Below are positions 8,737 to 17,874 of a DNA stretch of 64,000 nt, one piece after another. This stretch comes from Woeseiaceae bacterium. Lineage in GTDB: Bacteria > Pseudomonadota > Gammaproteobacteria > Steroidobacterales > Woeseiaceae. How positions within the stretch are numbered: the stretch's first letter is position 1; each line of letters opens with the position of its first letter. The position numbers and the translations under genes are program-made. The stretch spans positions 1 to 64,000 of the forward strand of contig JAHEFD010000006.1 in the NCBI GenBank assembly GCA_024640345.1, given 5' to 3'. The notes under the pieces are model-generated. The model did not search any database. It saw only the letters and a list, made by a program, of their open reading frames with translations, and was not told the DNA's origin.

Positions 8737-10239
8737 GTGAGCGACAACACCAAACAGGATGAAAATGCACTGATCGCTGAGCGCCGGCGCAAGCTGGACG
8801 CACTTCGCGAAGAGGGCAACGCGTTTCCGAATGATTTCAGGCGCAATGCCCTTGCTGAAGAGCTTCATCAGAGCTATGGCAAACACGAAGACGAGCATCT
8901 GCGTGAAGAATCCGTGGGCGTTAGCGTCTCCGGCCGAATGATGGTCAAGCGCGTCATGGGCAAGGCCAGCTTTATCAAACTGCAGGATCGTACCGGCCAG
9001 ATCCAGCTCCGGCTCGAGCGTGATCGCTTGCCCGAGGGTGTTTACCAGTCATTCAAAAAGTGGGACGTTGGCGATATCGTTGGCGCAACCGGCAGCCTGT
9101 TCAAGACCCAGACGGGTGAACTTACGGTAATGGCTGACGAGGTACGATTGCTCACGAAGTCACTGCGTCCGTTACCCGAAAAATTTCACGGTCTCAGTGA
9201 TCAGGAGACTCGCTATCGGAGAAGATACGTCGACCTGATCATGAACGAGGAGAGCCGTTCGGTTTTTCGTAAGCGGTCCGAGATCGTTGCCTATATTCGT
9301 GCGTTCCTGGATTCCCAGGATTATCTCGAAGTCGAAACGCCGATGATGCAAACGACACCCGGAGGCGCAATCGCGCGTCCTTTCAAAACGCATCACAATG
9401 CACTCGATATGGAGCTTTTTCTGCGGGTCGCGCCGGAGCTGAACCTGAAACGACTCACGGTCGGCGGTTTCGAACGTGTTTACGAGATCAATCGCAACTT
9501 TCGCAATGAGGGCGTTTCAACACAGCACAACCCGGAATTCACGATGCTTGAGCTATATCGGGCATACGCTGACTATGAAGATCTGATCGTGATGATCGAG
9601 GCCATGATCAAAGGCATGTCGCAATCGGTTTTGGGTAGTTCAACGGTGACCTACCAGGACGAGACTTATGATTTTTCGCAGCCGTTCGACCGGCTGACCG
9701 TGGAAGAAATCATCATGAAGTTCAATTCTGACTTTGATCAGTCGAAGATCAGGGACCGGGACTATCTTGGCGAATTTGCGACGAAGCTGGGAATCAAGGT
9801 CGAAGATAACTATGGCAGTGGAAAACTGCAGATTGAGATATTCGAAAAAACCGGCGAGGCCGAGCTTCGTCAACCTACGTTTGTCACTCAATATCCGACC
9901 GAAGTATCACCATTGTCGCGCAAGAACGACGAAGATCCTTTTGTAACCGACCGGTTCGAGCTGTTCATTGGCGGTCGCGAGATCGCGAATGGTTTCTCCG
10001 AGCTAAACGATCCGGAAGACCAGGAAGAGCGGTTCAGGTCGCAGGCAGAGAACAAAGCCGCAGGCGATGACGAAGCCCTCGTTTACGATGCGGACTATAT
10101 CCGTGCGCTGGAATATGGATTACCACCGACAGCCGGGCTCGGGCTGGGCATCGATCGGCTCGTCATGCTCTTTACCAACTCTCCATCCATCCGGGATGTG
10201 CTGCTGTTCCCGCATATGCGACCCGAAATCTTTGATTAG
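8737..10239 (+). CDS. lysS: Lysyl-tRNA synthetase, class II
   Basis: Charges tRNA-Lys in the cytoplasm. 500 aa, normal for bacterial class II LysRS. An N-terminal OB-fold anticodon-binding domain (about 60-145) contains [20 protein letters not shown]; the catalytic core has class II motif 2 ([20 protein letters not shown]) and motif 3 ([13 protein letters not shown]), ending with [12 protein letters not shown]. The GTG start at 8737 immediately follows the prfB TAA, so the two genes form an operon as in many gammaproteobacteria. Confidence 0.97.
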   Translation: MSDNTKQDENALIAERRRKLDALREEGNAFPNDFRRNALAEELHQSYGKHEDEHLREESVGVSVSGRMMVKRVMGKASFIKLQDRTGQIQLRLERDRLPEGVYQSFKKWDVGDIVGATGSLFKTQTGELTVMADEVRLLTKSLRPLPEKFHGLSDQETRYRRRYVDLIMNEESRSVFRKRSEIVAYIRAFLDSQDYLEVETPMMQTTPGGAIARPFKTHHNALDMELFLRVAPELNLKRLTVGGFERVYEINRNFRNEGVSTQHNPEFTMLELYRAYADYEDLIVMIEAMIKGMSQSVLGSSTVTYQDETYDFSQPFDRLTVEEIIMKFNSDFDQSKIRDRDYLGEFATKLGIKVEDNYGSGKLQIEIFEKTGEAELRQPTFVTQYPTEVSPLSRKNDEDPFVTDRFELFIGGREIANGFSELNDPEDQEERFRSQAENKAAGDDEALVYDADYIRALEYGLPPTAGLGLGIDRLVMLFTNSPSIRDVLLFPHMRPEIFD

Positions 10240-10262
10240 ACAAGGCTAACGTTGCGCACTCG

Positions 10263-10287
10263 GCCGGCAATGATCGCGGTTGCCGGC
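10263..10287. terminator. Hairpin between convergent lysS and ygfZ
   Basis: An 8-bp perfect stem (GCCGGCAA / TTGCCGGC) with a 9-base loop lies in the 79-base gap between the stops of lysS and ygfZ. No T run follows on either strand, so it may be a weak bidirectional terminator or an mRNA 3'-end stabiliser. Confidence 0.4.
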
Positions 10288-10318
10288 GAGAAACAGCCAG
10301 GGACGTGGTCGTTCGGGA

Positions 10319-11011
10319 CTAAAGTTCGTATGGCAGGCTTTCAGGGGTGACGGTCGTGTCGCCGATGGTCAGCGTGCGATCGTGCAATTCGATCGGGATG
10401 ACAGCCAGCAGGTCGCGGCCCGCCGCGTTGACGACTGTTCCAACTTCGCGCCCGTCATCTGACAGCTTGTCGCCGACGGCGACTGCATCGTTGTCGGCCA
10501 GGTAATGCATCAGTCTCCGCTTGCTCTTGCCCAGGTGTTCTGTCCGGGCAACCACTTCCTGGCCCGTATAGCAGCCCTTCCTGAAGCTGATCGCGCCGAG
10601 TTTGTCGAGATTGAGCATGTGTGGCGTGTAGGCCTCTGAATTTGACTGGTCTATGGTCGGTATACCCGCACGAATCAGGGCCACCGGGTCCGCCAGTTCT
10701 TCATCGACCAGGTCTTTCCAGCCGTCCGAGGGCGCTCCAAATTCGACACTGGAACGCAGCCGATACATGTTGAGACGCTGGATGACCCGGTCTGCCATGT
10801 TCGCGGGTACGACAAGGCCAATGTCGCCATTCATCTGTACAAGGCGAATAGTTACCATGACCCGACCCTTCGGGTTGCACCATGCGGCCAGAGACTGGCC
10901 AGCTTCAGCGAGCAACGTCACGTCCTGCGTCAGCTGTCCCTGCAGGAATTCGACGGCATCTGTTCCGGCGGCTGTGATCAGTTTGTACAACTCGCAATCT
11001 ACCTCTGGCAT
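10319..11011 (-). CDS. ygfZ: YgfZ, folate-binding Fe-S/tRNA-modification factor
   Basis: Tetrahydrofolate-dependent protein related to the glycine cleavage T-protein; it supports certain Fe-S enzymes, including the tRNA methylthiotransferase MiaB and succinate dehydrogenase. The hallmark FRKGCYTGQEVVART is present with its conserved Cys. The open frame extends to 11122, but ATG 11011 (MPEVDCELYKLITAAG, 230 aa) fits better; the extra N-terminus overlaps the divergent gene and does not resemble the family. Its start codon is separated by 9 bases from the SDHAF4-like gene on the other strand. Confidence 0.92.
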   Translation of the reverse strand: MPEVDCELYKLITAAGTDAVEFLQGQLTQDVTLLAEAGQSLAAWCNPKGRVMVTIRLVQMNGDIGLVVPANMADRVIQRLNMYRLRSSVEFGAPSDGWKDLVDEELADPVALIRAGIPTIDQSNSEAYTPHMLNLDKLGAISFRKGCYTGQEVVARTEHLGKSKRRLMHYLADNDAVAVGDKLSDDGREVGTVVNAAGRDLLAVIPIELHDRTLTIGDTTVTPESLPYEL

Positions 11012-11020
11012 ACTTCGCGG

Positions 11021-11203
11021 ATGGTGGAAGATACCAGCAAACCAGACAATACCGACAGTTCCGTGGCCATCCCGGGGGACGACCAACGCACGGACCAGGT
11101 CGACGACCAATCCGGTCGGCAAAAAGAGGTCGGCGGACGGGGCGGACCCGATCCGACCCGCTACGGAGATTGGGAGAAGAATGGACGATGTATCGATTTT
11201 TGA
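11021..11203 (+). CDS. SDHAF4-like succinate dehydrogenase assembly factor (DUF1674)
   Basis: A 60-aa protein that would easily be missed. The C-terminus RGGPDPTRYGDWEKNGRCID is the hallmark of the DUF1674/SDHAF4 family (GP-x-PTRYGDWE-x-x-GR-x-x-DF); the first 35 residues are polar and probably disordered. Mitochondrial SDHAF4 binds flavinylated SdhA before it joins the iron-sulphur subunit; a role for the bacterial homologue is inferred. Its position 41 bases upstream of sdhC supports that role strongly. It starts 9 bases from the divergent ygfZ start. Confidence 0.9.
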   Translation: MVEDTSKPDNTDSSVAIPGDDQRTDQVDDQSGRQKEVGGRGGPDPTRYGDWEKNGRCIDF

Positions 11204-11227
11204 TGTTGCATCTGCTGCTAATACATT
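11200..11227 (+). promoter_or_regulatory. Possible sdhC promoter
   Basis: TTGATG (11200-11205), a 16-base spacer and TACATT (11222-11227) lie in the gap before sdhC, each matching four of six consensus bases. The predicted transcription start would fall about 10 bases before the sdhC ATG. Weak; the operon may equally start upstream of the SDHAF4-like gene. Confidence 0.3.
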
Positions 11228-11244
11228 GAATTTAAAGGCAGGAA

Positions 11245-11619
11245 ATGACTAAAGAAGGGCGCCCGCTCTCACCGCACCTGACAATCTACCGCTGGCCAAT
11301 CACGATGATGCTGTCGATTCTTCACCGAATCAGCGGATTCGCATTGGCGGTCGGCTTTATCGTATTCGTGGCCTGGCTCGAGGCAATTGCATTCGAGTCG
11401 GTTCCTTTCGAGACATTCAGCGCTGCGCTGCAAAGTACTTTTGGTCAGCTGGCGCTGTTCGGCTGGTTGTTCTGCTTCTTTTTCCATTTGGCCAACGGAA
11501 TCCGTCACCTGATCTGGGATAGCGGGCATTTGCTCGAAAAGCAGCAGGCCGATACGTCGGCATGGTTCGTTTTGCTCGCCACCGTCGTCCTGAGCGTCGG
11601 CTACTGGTTAACGGTCTGA
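11245..11619 (+). CDS. sdhC: Succinate dehydrogenase cytochrome b556 subunit
   Basis: Membrane anchor of complex II that binds haem b and ubiquinone. 124 aa with three transmembrane helices (about 25-50, 62-85, 102-122). The N-terminal block RPLSPHLTIYRWPITMMLSI and the haem-ligand motif FFHLANGIRHLIWD are diagnostic. A good Shine-Dalgarno sequence (GGCAGGA) precedes ATG 11245. First structural gene of sdhCDAB. Confidence 0.96.
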   Translation: MTKEGRPLSPHLTIYRWPITMMLSILHRISGFALAVGFIVFVAWLEAIAFESVPFETFSAALQSTFGQLALFGWLFCFFFHLANGIRHLIWDSGHLLEKQQADTSAWFVLLATVVLSVGYWLTV

Positions 11620-11630
11620 GGGGTTATGAA

Positions 11631-12017
11631 ATGAGTCTTAGATCCCCTCTGTCACGTGTGCTTGGTTCCGGTTCTGCCAGGGAGGGAACCGAGCACTGGT
11701 GGATGCAACGCGTTACCGCAATAGCGCTGCTGATCCTGGGGCCCTGGTTCCTGGTCTCGTTCGCCGGGCTCGACAATTATGATCGGGTCGAACTTGTTGC
11801 ATGGGTTGGTAACCCTGCTAACACCGTCATGCTGTTGCTCGCGAGCCTTACACTCGCCTGGCACTCCATGCTCGGTATTCAGATCATCATTGAAGATTAC
11901 ATTCACGGTCCGGGGCTAAAAGTGGTTTCACTTATATTGAACAAGTTTGCACATGTATTCCTCTCTGCAGCTGCCGTGCTCGCAATCCTTAAAGTTGCAT
12001 TAGGCGGGTCTCTGTGA
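11631..12017 (+). CDS. sdhD: Succinate dehydrogenase membrane anchor subunit
   Basis: Second membrane anchor of complex II. 128 aa with three helices; the block [19 protein letters not shown] and the haem/quinone motif [20 protein letters not shown] are typical. The open frame extends back to 11562 inside sdhC, but ATG 11631, preceded by GAGGGG, gives the family N-terminus. The stop overlaps the GTG start of sdhA (GTGA), indicating tight translational coupling. Confidence 0.95.
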   Translation: MSLRSPLSRVLGSGSAREGTEHWWMQRVTAIALLILGPWFLVSFAGLDNYDRVELVAWVGNPANTVMLLLASLTLAWHSMLGIQIIIEDYIHGPGLKVVSLILNKFAHVFLSAAAVLAILKVALGGSL

Positions 12018-13798
12018 GCGACTACGAATTCATTGATCACAGTTATGACGTGGTTGTCATTGGAGCCGGTGGTGCCGGACTGCGCGCGACATTCGGCCTG
12101 GCCGAATCGGGTTTCAAGACAGCCTGCATTACGAAGGTGTTTCCGACGCGTAGCCACACGGTGGCTGCCCAGGGCGGCATCAGTGCGGCGCTTGGCAACA
12201 TGGGTGAGGATGACTGGCGCTGGCATATGTATGACACGGTCAAAGGATCAGACTGGCTCGGTGACCAGGACGCAATCGAGTACATGTGCAAAGAGGCCCC
12301 CGATGCCGTCATAGAGCTCGAACATTATGGCGTCCCGTTTTCGCGCACAGAAGACGGACGCATTTACCAGCGACCTTTTGGCGGTATGACGACGCGTTAC
12401 GGCGAGGGCACCGCGCAACGCACCTGTGCGGCGGCCGATCGTACCGGGCACGCAATGTTACATACGCTCTATCAACAATCACTAAAACACGACGCCGAGT
12501 TTTACATTGAATACTTTGCCGTCGATTTGATGATGGAAGACGGCGCCTGCCGAGGTGTTGTTGCAATCGATCTGGCAACCGGTCGGCTACATCGGTTTCG
12601 TGCTCACAACGTCATTCTTGCGACCGGTGGTTACGGTCGCGCGTATTTTTCATGTACGTCCGCTCATACCTGTACCGGTGACGGCAATGCGATGGCATTG
12701 CGCGCCGGTCTCCCGTTGCAGGACATGGAGTTCGTGCAGTTTCACCCGACCGGAATCTACGGAGCCGGCTGCCTGATCACGGAAGGCGTTCGTGGTGAAG
12801 GGGGCTACCTGACCAATTCCGATGGCGAGCGCTTCATGGAGCGCTATGCGCCAAACGCCAAGGACCTCGCTTCGCGTGATGTTGTGAGTCGCTCCATGAC
12901 AGTCGAAATTCGTGAAGGTCGCGGTGTCGGAGCGGAAAAGGACCATATCCATTTGCATCTTGAACACCTCGGCCCTGAGGTGATTGAAGAGCGCTTGCCG
13001 GGCATCGCCGAGTCGGCAAGAATTTTTGCGGGCGTCGATGTCACCAGGGAGCCGATTCCCGTGTTGCCCACCGTGCATTACAACATGGGCGGCATTCCCA
13101 CCAATTACAGCGGCGAAGTAGTCACGCTGAAAGACGGCGACCCGGAATCTGTTGTTGCTGGCCTGATGGCGGTCGGCGAGGCTGCCTGCGTATCCGTTCA
13201 CGGCGCCAATCGTCTCGGCTCGAATTCGTTGCTGGACCTGGTGGTATTTGGCCGGTCGGCTGCGCATCACTGTGCCGCTACCATGCAGCCGAATGCGCGC
13301 CACAAGAATCTGCCTGCCGATGCAGGCCAGAATAGTGTGGCAAGGATCGACCATCTCAGGCACGCAAATGGTTCTCGTCCGACGGCCGAAATTCGCCTCG
13401 AAATGCAGCGGGTCATGCAAAATCATGCCGCGGTTTTCCGGACCGGAGAAACGCTCGATGAAGGCGTAAAAATGCTGGAGGAAACCTATTCGTCCTTTTC
13501 AGATGTTCGGGTTTCCGACCGTTCACTGATCTGGAACACGGATCTGATCGAAACGATGGAGCTTGAAAATCTCCTGCAGAATGCAAAAACGACCATTGAG
13601 TCAGCTGCGCGCCGTCTCGAAAGCCGTGGTGCGCACGCGCGGGAGGATTATCCGGATCGCGACGATGTGAACTGGATGAAACATTCGCTCTCATGGCTCG
13701 GCGAGAATGGCGCTATAACGTTTGGTGACCGGCCAGTGCATGCGAACACCATGACCGACGAAGTCGACGCCATACCCCCCAAAGCCCGCGTCTATTAA
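12014..13798 (+). CDS. sdhA: Succinate dehydrogenase flavoprotein subunit
   Basis: Catalytic subunit oxidising succinate to fumarate with covalently bound FAD. 594 aa. The dinucleotide-binding motif [12 protein letters not shown] lies at about 15-25; the FAD-linking His48 lies in [15 protein letters not shown]; catalytic-site segments include [23 protein letters not shown] and [22 protein letters not shown] start at 12014. The covalent flavinylation and assembly factors SdhE and the SDHAF4 homologue are encoded at the two ends of the same cluster. Confidence 0.98.
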   Translation: MSDYEFIDHSYDVVVIGAGGAGLRATFGLAESGFKTACITKVFPTRSHTVAAQGGISAALGNMGEDDWRWHMYDTVKGSDWLGDQDAIEYMCKEAPDAVIELEHYGVPFSRTEDGRIYQRPFGGMTTRYGEGTAQRTCAAADRTGHAMLHTLYQQSLKHDAEFYIEYFAVDLMMEDGACRGVVAIDLATGRLHRFRAHNVILATGGYGRAYFSCTSAHTCTGDGNAMALRAGLPLQDMEFVQFHPTGIYGAGCLITEGVRGEGGYLTNSDGERFMERYAPNAKDLASRDVVSRSMTVEIREGRGVGAEKDHIHLHLEHLGPEVIEERLPGIAESARIFAGVDVTREPIPVLPTVHYNMGGIPTNYSGEVVTLKDGDPESVVAGLMAVGEAACVSVHGANRLGSNSLLDLVVFGRSAAHHCAATMQPNARHKNLPADAGQNSVARIDHLRHANGSRPTAEIRLEMQRVMQNHAAVFRTGETLDEGVKMLEETYSSFSDVRVSDRSLIWNTDLIETMELENLLQNAKTTIESAARRLESRGAHAREDYPDRDDVNWMKHSLSWLGENGAITFGDRPVHANTMTDEVDAIPPKARVY

Positions 13799-13813
13799 TA
13801 CCAGGAGAGCCAA

Positions 13814-14596
13814 TTGGCCGAGTTCAGACTCCCACCTAATTCCAGGATAACGAAAGGCAAGCACTTTCCGGCTGCAGCAGCATCGGGAAATGTTCGGCGT
13901 TTCGTGGTGTACCGCTATGATCCTTCGACGGGCGAAAATCCGCGCATGGATACCTATGAAATCGACATGGATGCCTGTGGTCCGATGGTGCTTGATGCGC
14001 TGATCAAGATTAAGAACGAGATTGACCCGACGCTGACTTTCAGGCGCTCCTGCCGTGAGGGAATCTGCGGTTCGTGTGCGATGAATGTCGACGGACGCAA
14101 CACGCTGGCCTGTACCGCACCTGCAGATAGCATCAAGGGCGATGTCAAAATCTATCCATTGCCACATATGGGCGTCGTTAAGGATCTCGTCCCGGACCTC
14201 ACCAATTTCTACGCCCAGTACGCATCGATCAAACCATGGTTACAAACCCGTACACCGGCGCCACCCGATCAAGAGCGACTGCAAAGCAAGGAAGACCAGG
14301 AGCTGATCGATGAGCCGGCAGCCTGCATATTATGCGCCTGCTGCTCAACCAGCTGCCCCAGCTACTGGTGGAACAGCGACCGTTACCTTGGCCCGGCGGC
14401 GTTGCTCGCTGCGTATCGCTGGCTGGTCGACAGCCGCGACGAAGCGACCGGCGAACGCCTGGACGATCTGGAAGATCCGTTTCGCCTGTACCGCTGCCAC
14501 ACGATCATGAACTGTACGAACACCTGCCCGAAGAATCTGAACCCGGCAAAGGCGATAGCCGAGACTAAAAAAATGCTGGCGGAGCGCCGCCATTAA
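13814..14596 (+). CDS. sdhB: Succinate dehydrogenase iron-sulphur subunit
   Basis: Electron-transfer subunit carrying 2Fe-2S, 4Fe-4S and 3Fe-4S clusters. Cluster ligands are visible: [15 protein letters not shown] with a later Cys (NTLACTAP) for 2Fe-2[17 protein letters not shown] for 4Fe-4S and [17 protein letters not shown] for the others. 260 aa. TTG start at 13814 with AGGAG upstream; no ATG or GTG closer to the family N-terminus is present. Last structural subunit of the operon. Confidence 0.97.
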   Translation: MAEFRLPPNSRITKGKHFPAAAASGNVRRFVVYRYDPSTGENPRMDTYEIDMDACGPMVLDALIKIKNEIDPTLTFRRSCREGICGSCAMNVDGRNTLACTAPADSIKGDVKIYPLPHMGVVKDLVPDLTNFYAQYASIKPWLQTRTPAPPDQERLQSKEDQELIDEPAACILCACCSTSCPSYWWNSDRYLGPAALLAAYRWLVDSRDEATGERLDDLEDPFRLYRCHTIMNCTNTCPKNLNPAKAIAETKKMLAERRH

Positions 14597-14690
14597 GCGC
14601 GGCCGGGCACCGATGGAAATACGGTTCGCGCGGACCCGCAGATGCACCGGGCCAGCCTGAAATCGCAATGCAGGTCATGCAGTCGAGCTA

Positions 14691-14930
14691 ATGTGCCAGT
14701 CGAGGCTTAAGTGGCAGTGCAGACGAGGTATGCGCGAACTCGACGTACTGCTAAGCAATTACCTGGAACGACAGTATGCGGCTTCTGACAGTCGGCATAA
14801 GGCAGCATTTCGCCAACTTCTGGAGCTACCAGACCCCGAGCTGATGGGCTATCTGTTGAGCGGAGAGAATCCCGCTGACCCGGACCAGGCCCATGTCGTC
14901 GACTATATTCGAGGTAGTGCTAAAACCTGA
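14691..14930 (+). CDS. sdhE: SdhE FAD assembly factor
   Basis: Small factor (79 aa, homologue of mitochondrial SDHAF2 and E. coli YgfY) that promotes covalent attachment of FAD to SdhA. The RGMRELD motif with the essential RGxxE pattern lies at residues 12-18, followed by LLELPDPELMGYLLSGENPA. It sits 94 bases after sdhB, and its end overlaps the start of ygfX by 38 bases, the same partnership as in E. coli. Confidence 0.93.
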   Translation: MCQSRLKWQCRRGMRELDVLLSNYLERQYAASDSRHKAAFRQLLELPDPELMGYLLSGENPADPDQAHVVDYIRGSAKT

Positions 14931-15351
14931 CGAGGATTTGCGTCGGCTGGTCCGCCGGTCAGGCATCTTGCTGGCGGGATTGGGTGTGCTCCTGATACTG
15001 CTGATGCCGCTCGACAGTGCCTGGGGCGCATTAGCCACCGTGACCTGGCTTCTGCACTGTTTCGCTGAACAGAGGAACCTCCGATCCGCTGCCGCGCGGC
15101 TGGGCTCGCTTTCGCTCCGCGCAAACGGTACTGCCTTCGCTACGGATCCGGCTGGAGGCCGTCACCAGTTGGTCCTTGTGAGCGGCTGTGTCGTGCTCCC
15201 GGGCATTGCCTGGTTCAGACTGCGATTCAGCGATGGAACCTGCCTTCCGGAGCTGTTTACCAGGAAACGCTCCGGGCAGGTGGCCTGGCATCGGCTGCAG
15301 CTGCTCTGGCAGCAGGCGCACGGGACCTTTGGTCATCCGCCCGGACCTTGA
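14893..15351 (+). CDS. ygfX: YgfX/CptA-like membrane protein
   Basis: 152-aa inner-membrane protein of the YgfX family, seen as a neighbour of sdhE. Two adjacent hydrophobic helices (about 25-60) follow a short cytosolic N-terminus, then a soluble C-terminal domain with GIAWFRLRFSDG and QVAWHRLQLLW. In E. coli YgfX (CptA) has been described as a toxin acting on cytoskeletal proteins with YgfY as antitoxin; that assignment competes with a role in Sdh maturation and should be treated cautiously. The identification rests on the overlap with sdhE and the membrane topology. Confidence 0.75.
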   Translation: MSSTIFEVVLKPDEDLRRLVRRSGILLAGLGVLLILLMPLDSAWGALATVTWLLHCFAEQRNLRSAAARLGSLSLRANGTAFATDPAGGRHQLVLVSGCVVLPGIAWFRLRFSDGTCLPELFTRKRSGQVAWHRLQLLWQQAHGTFGHPPGP

Positions 15352-15474
15352 TACCATCGGCGACTAATCGACATAAAAACAACAATTTGGCACCAGCAGG
15401 CCCTGCAGGCCCGGTTCAGTCCCGGCAGGTCGTCACGTTTTTACAAAAATCCTTATGAATAGATCACCTAAGCG

Positions 15475-15502
15475 CGAACTTTCCGATTTTGCCCCGGTCT
15501 AT
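15475..15502 (+). promoter_or_regulatory. Sigma-E-type promoter of rpoE
   Basis: The -35-like CGAACTT (15475-15481) resembles the sigma-E consensus GGAACTT and is followed after 16 bases by TCTAT (15498-15502), similar to the -10 consensus TCTGA. It lies about 55 bases upstream of the rpoE ATG, where the autoregulated promoter is expected. Confidence 0.6.
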
Positions 15503-15557
15503 GCTGGAGTTGGCGGAGTTGATTGGCTATGCAGCTCCAGTTGTGGGGCCTACTTGT

Positions 15558-16133
15558 ATGGCGAATGAGTCCACCGACGCCCAGCTGGTCCGACGGGTCC
15601 AGAAGGGTGACAAGGGTGCTTTTGATCTGCTGGTACTGAAATATCAGCACAAGATCGTCAACCTGGTGATGCGTTATGTACGGGACCCGGATCTGGCATT
15701 GGATATTACCCAAGAGGCCTTTATCAAGGCCTACAGGGCGTTGCCGCGATTCCGCGGCGATAGCGCGTTTTACACCTGGTTGTATCGAATCGCTGTGAAT
15801 ACGGCCAAGAACCACCTGGCATCTGTTCGTCGCCGGCCAATGGATGTCGAGCTGGACTTGCAGGACCCTGAACAATTCGACCTGCATGCAAAGCTCAAGG
15901 AAACGGATACGCCCGAAGGCGTGACGATGAGTGCAGAGTTGCACGCGACCGTCGAAAGGGCGATCGAAGCGCTGCCGGAGGATTTGCGAACCGCAATTGT
16001 ATTGCGGGAGCTGGAAGGAATGAGTTACGAGGAGATCGCCCAGACGATGGATTGCCCGGTGGGCACTGTGCGGTCGAGAATTTTCAGAGCCAGGGATGCG
16101 ATCGGCAAGAAGATCGGTCACCTGGTTGACTAG
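15558..16133 (+). CDS. rpoE: Extracytoplasmic stress sigma factor RpoE (AlgU)
   Basis: Group 4 (ECF) sigma factor directing the envelope-stress response. 191 aa; sigma region 2 contains DLALDITQEAFIKAYRALP and FRGDSAFYTWLYRIAVNTAK, region 4 contains LPEDLRTAIVLRELEGMSYE and CPVGTVRSRIFRAR. The frame is open from 15489, but MANESTDAQLVRRVQKGDKG at ATG 15558 aligns with the E. coli start. rseA follows 31 bases after the stop, so rpoE, rseA, rseB and rseC form the usual operon. Confidence 0.96.
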   Translation: MANESTDAQLVRRVQKGDKGAFDLLVLKYQHKIVNLVMRYVRDPDLALDITQEAFIKAYRALPRFRGDSAFYTWLYRIAVNTAKNHLASVRRRPMDVELDLQDPEQFDLHAKLKETDTPEGVTMSAELHATVERAIEALPEDLRTAIVLRELEGMSYEEIAQTMDCPVGTVRSRIFRARDAIGKKIGHLVD

Positions 16134-16164
16134 GTTTGAACTGAATGATGGCGGGCGGGGATTT

Positions 16165-16803
16165 ATGAACGAGGCACTGAAAATGCAGATTTCGGCATTC
16201 GTCGATGGCGAATTGCCGGAAAACGAGGCGCAATTGTTGCTGCGACGGCTGAGCCAGGATCAGGCCATGCGGCAACAGGTTGCCGAATACCTGCGTATTG
16301 GCCGCCTGATGCGGCGGGACCAGGAGCTTCCTGGTATGGATGGTCTTCGCGGCCGGATTGCAGCGGCGTTAGGTCAGGAGCCGATCGAAACCGGTGTGGA
16401 AAAACCGGTGGTTGGATCCAACCTGATGACGCCGGCCAGTGGCATTGCTGTTGCCGCGACCGTTGCTGCCGTGGCACTGGTTGGATTGAGCCAGCTCGGT
16501 GGCCCTGCTGCCAGCGGCTTGCCGGACGATGCCGTCGCCATTGACCTTGCCCCGGCCTATACGGAACCAACACCAGCACAGGTACTGGCAAACAGCCCCA
16601 CCGAGCGCCTGATCGAGTACAGCCGCCGGCATGACGACAGTTCTCCTGGTCTGGCGTCCAGTGGTATTCTTTCCCGCATGGTCACATTCGAGTTGCGCGA
16701 GGGCCGGCTCGTTGAAATAGAGCCGGATCCGCATCTTTTGCCCGGCGAGGAACAGGATGTGGCGCCGGCCGGCGACCGAAGTGACGTGATTAGCAGCGAA
16801 TAA
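16165..16803 (+). CDS. rseA: Anti-sigma-E factor RseA (MucA)
   Basis: Single-pass inner-membrane anti-sigma factor. 212 aa: an N-terminal cytosolic sigma-binding domain (MQISAFVDGELPENEAQLLL, then about 90 residues), one transmembrane helix around 93-110 (GIAVAATVAAVALVGL), and a periplasmic C-terminal domain expected to bind RseB and to be cut by DegS. ATG 16165 follows a G-rich ribosome-binding region; the upstream extension of the frame lies inside rpoE. Cleavage details cannot be read from the sequence. Confidence 0.9.
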   Translation: MNEALKMQISAFVDGELPENEAQLLLRRLSQDQAMRQQVAEYLRIGRLMRRDQELPGMDGLRGRIAAALGQEPIETGVEKPVVGSNLMTPASGIAVAATVAAVALVGLSQLGGPAASGLPDDAVAIDLAPAYTEPTPAQVLANSPTERLIEYSRRHDDSSPGLASSGILSRMVTFELREGRLVEIEPDPHLLPGEEQDVAPAGDRSDVISSE

Positions 16804-16822
16804 ACTGAACAAGAACCTCTGG

Positions 16823-17800
16823 ATGCAGCAAAAAATGCGAAAGTTTCGTCGATCGTTGGCTCCCGCCGCCGTGATTTTGTTCGTGATGTGGTCGATGTCA
16901 GGCCTGGCGCAGCAATCGAGCCCCGAAGACTGGCTGGAAAGAATGGCTGCGGCCGTCGTTTCAACGGACTACGAGGGAACGGTCATTCGCCGCCAGCGTG
17001 GTGAATCCGAAGCACTGAAGGTGGCGCACAAGATCGTCGACGGGGTCGTCAACGAACGACTCGTCTCGCAGGAAGGCGATGGCCTGGAGATTATTCGTAT
17101 CGGCGACGAGGTTCACTGCATCCTCCCCGACCAGAAGTCCGTCCTGGTCGAGACGTGGAACAACCAGAGCACTCTGTTCTCGGCATTGCCGCGCAGCGAA
17201 GCAAGCAGGACACCACAATACGACCTTTCGTTGCAGCGGGAAGGGCGGATCGCCGGTCGACCTGCCATTATGCTTGCGATCCGGCCCCATGATCAGTACA
17301 GGTTTGGTCACCGGATCTGGCTCGACAAGGAAACAGCCTTTCCGTTGCAAACGTCCCTGGTCGACCCCAACGGGGAGGTGATCGAGGAACTCAAATTCGC
17401 TGAAATCAGCATCGGCGAAAACATAGCGGCTGCCGCGCTCGACCCATCGATGGCACTGGACAGTTTTACCTGGTATCGGGAATCTGATCGCTACCAGACG
17501 GTTGATGTCGACACCGACTGGAATTGCGATGACCTGCCTGCGGGCTTCAGGGCGATTTCCATGAAAACCGAATTTTCTTCTGACACAGAATCGTCCACGA
17601 CGCACATCGTTTACAGTGACGGCATCGCCAGCATCTCAGTCTTCATCGCCGACACCGGCGGCGAAGAAAAGGAAGGCTGGGCGCTCGTTGGCACCTCCAA
17701 CTCCTTTACGGCCGAGATCGAAGGATATCGGGTTACGGCTGTTGGCGAGGTTCCCGGGGTCACGGTGCAGAGAATCGCGTCCTCTATGCGACGACGCTGA
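16823..17800 (+). CDS. rseB: Periplasmic sigma-E regulator RseB (MucB)
   Basis: Periplasmic sensor that binds RseA and shields it until lipoprotein or LPS signals release it. 325 aa with a signal peptide (LAPAAVILFVMWSMSGLAQQ, cleavage near residue 30). The N-terminal LolA-like large domain contains DWLERMAAAVVSTDYEGTVI, with the conserved YEGTVI-RR pattern; the small C-terminal domain starts around 225. An alternative ATG lies 4 codons downstream. It follows rseA by 19 bases; no MucD/DegP gene follows. Confidence 0.93.
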   Translation: MQQKMRKFRRSLAPAAVILFVMWSMSGLAQQSSPEDWLERMAAAVVSTDYEGTVIRRQRGESEALKVAHKIVDGVVNERLVSQEGDGLEIIRIGDEVHCILPDQKSVLVETWNNQSTLFSALPRSEASRTPQYDLSLQREGRIAGRPAIMLAIRPHDQYRFGHRIWLDKETAFPLQTSLVDPNGEVIEELKFAEISIGENIAAAALDPSMALDSFTWYRESDRYQTVDVDTDWNCDDLPAGFRAISMKTEFSSDTESSTTHIVYSDGIASISVFIADTGGEEKEGWALVGTSNSFTAEIEGYRVTAVGEVPGVTVQRIASSMRRR

Positions 17801-17874
17801 TTTTGCTTCCATAAGGCCCCCCCGACAGATCAACCAAGCGCAACCGTCTGTGGTGCGCGTGATATAAATTCTCC

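Noticed and set aside
12650-13426. 258-codon frame antisense to sdhA
   Set aside because: sdhA is unmistakable through this stretch; no ribosome-binding site or domain on the other strand.
14893-15351. sdhE-ygfX as an active toxin-antitoxin pair
   Set aside because: The toxin claim comes from E. coli work; SdhE has a clear role in flavinylation, and position next to sdhCDAB here favours Sdh maturation.
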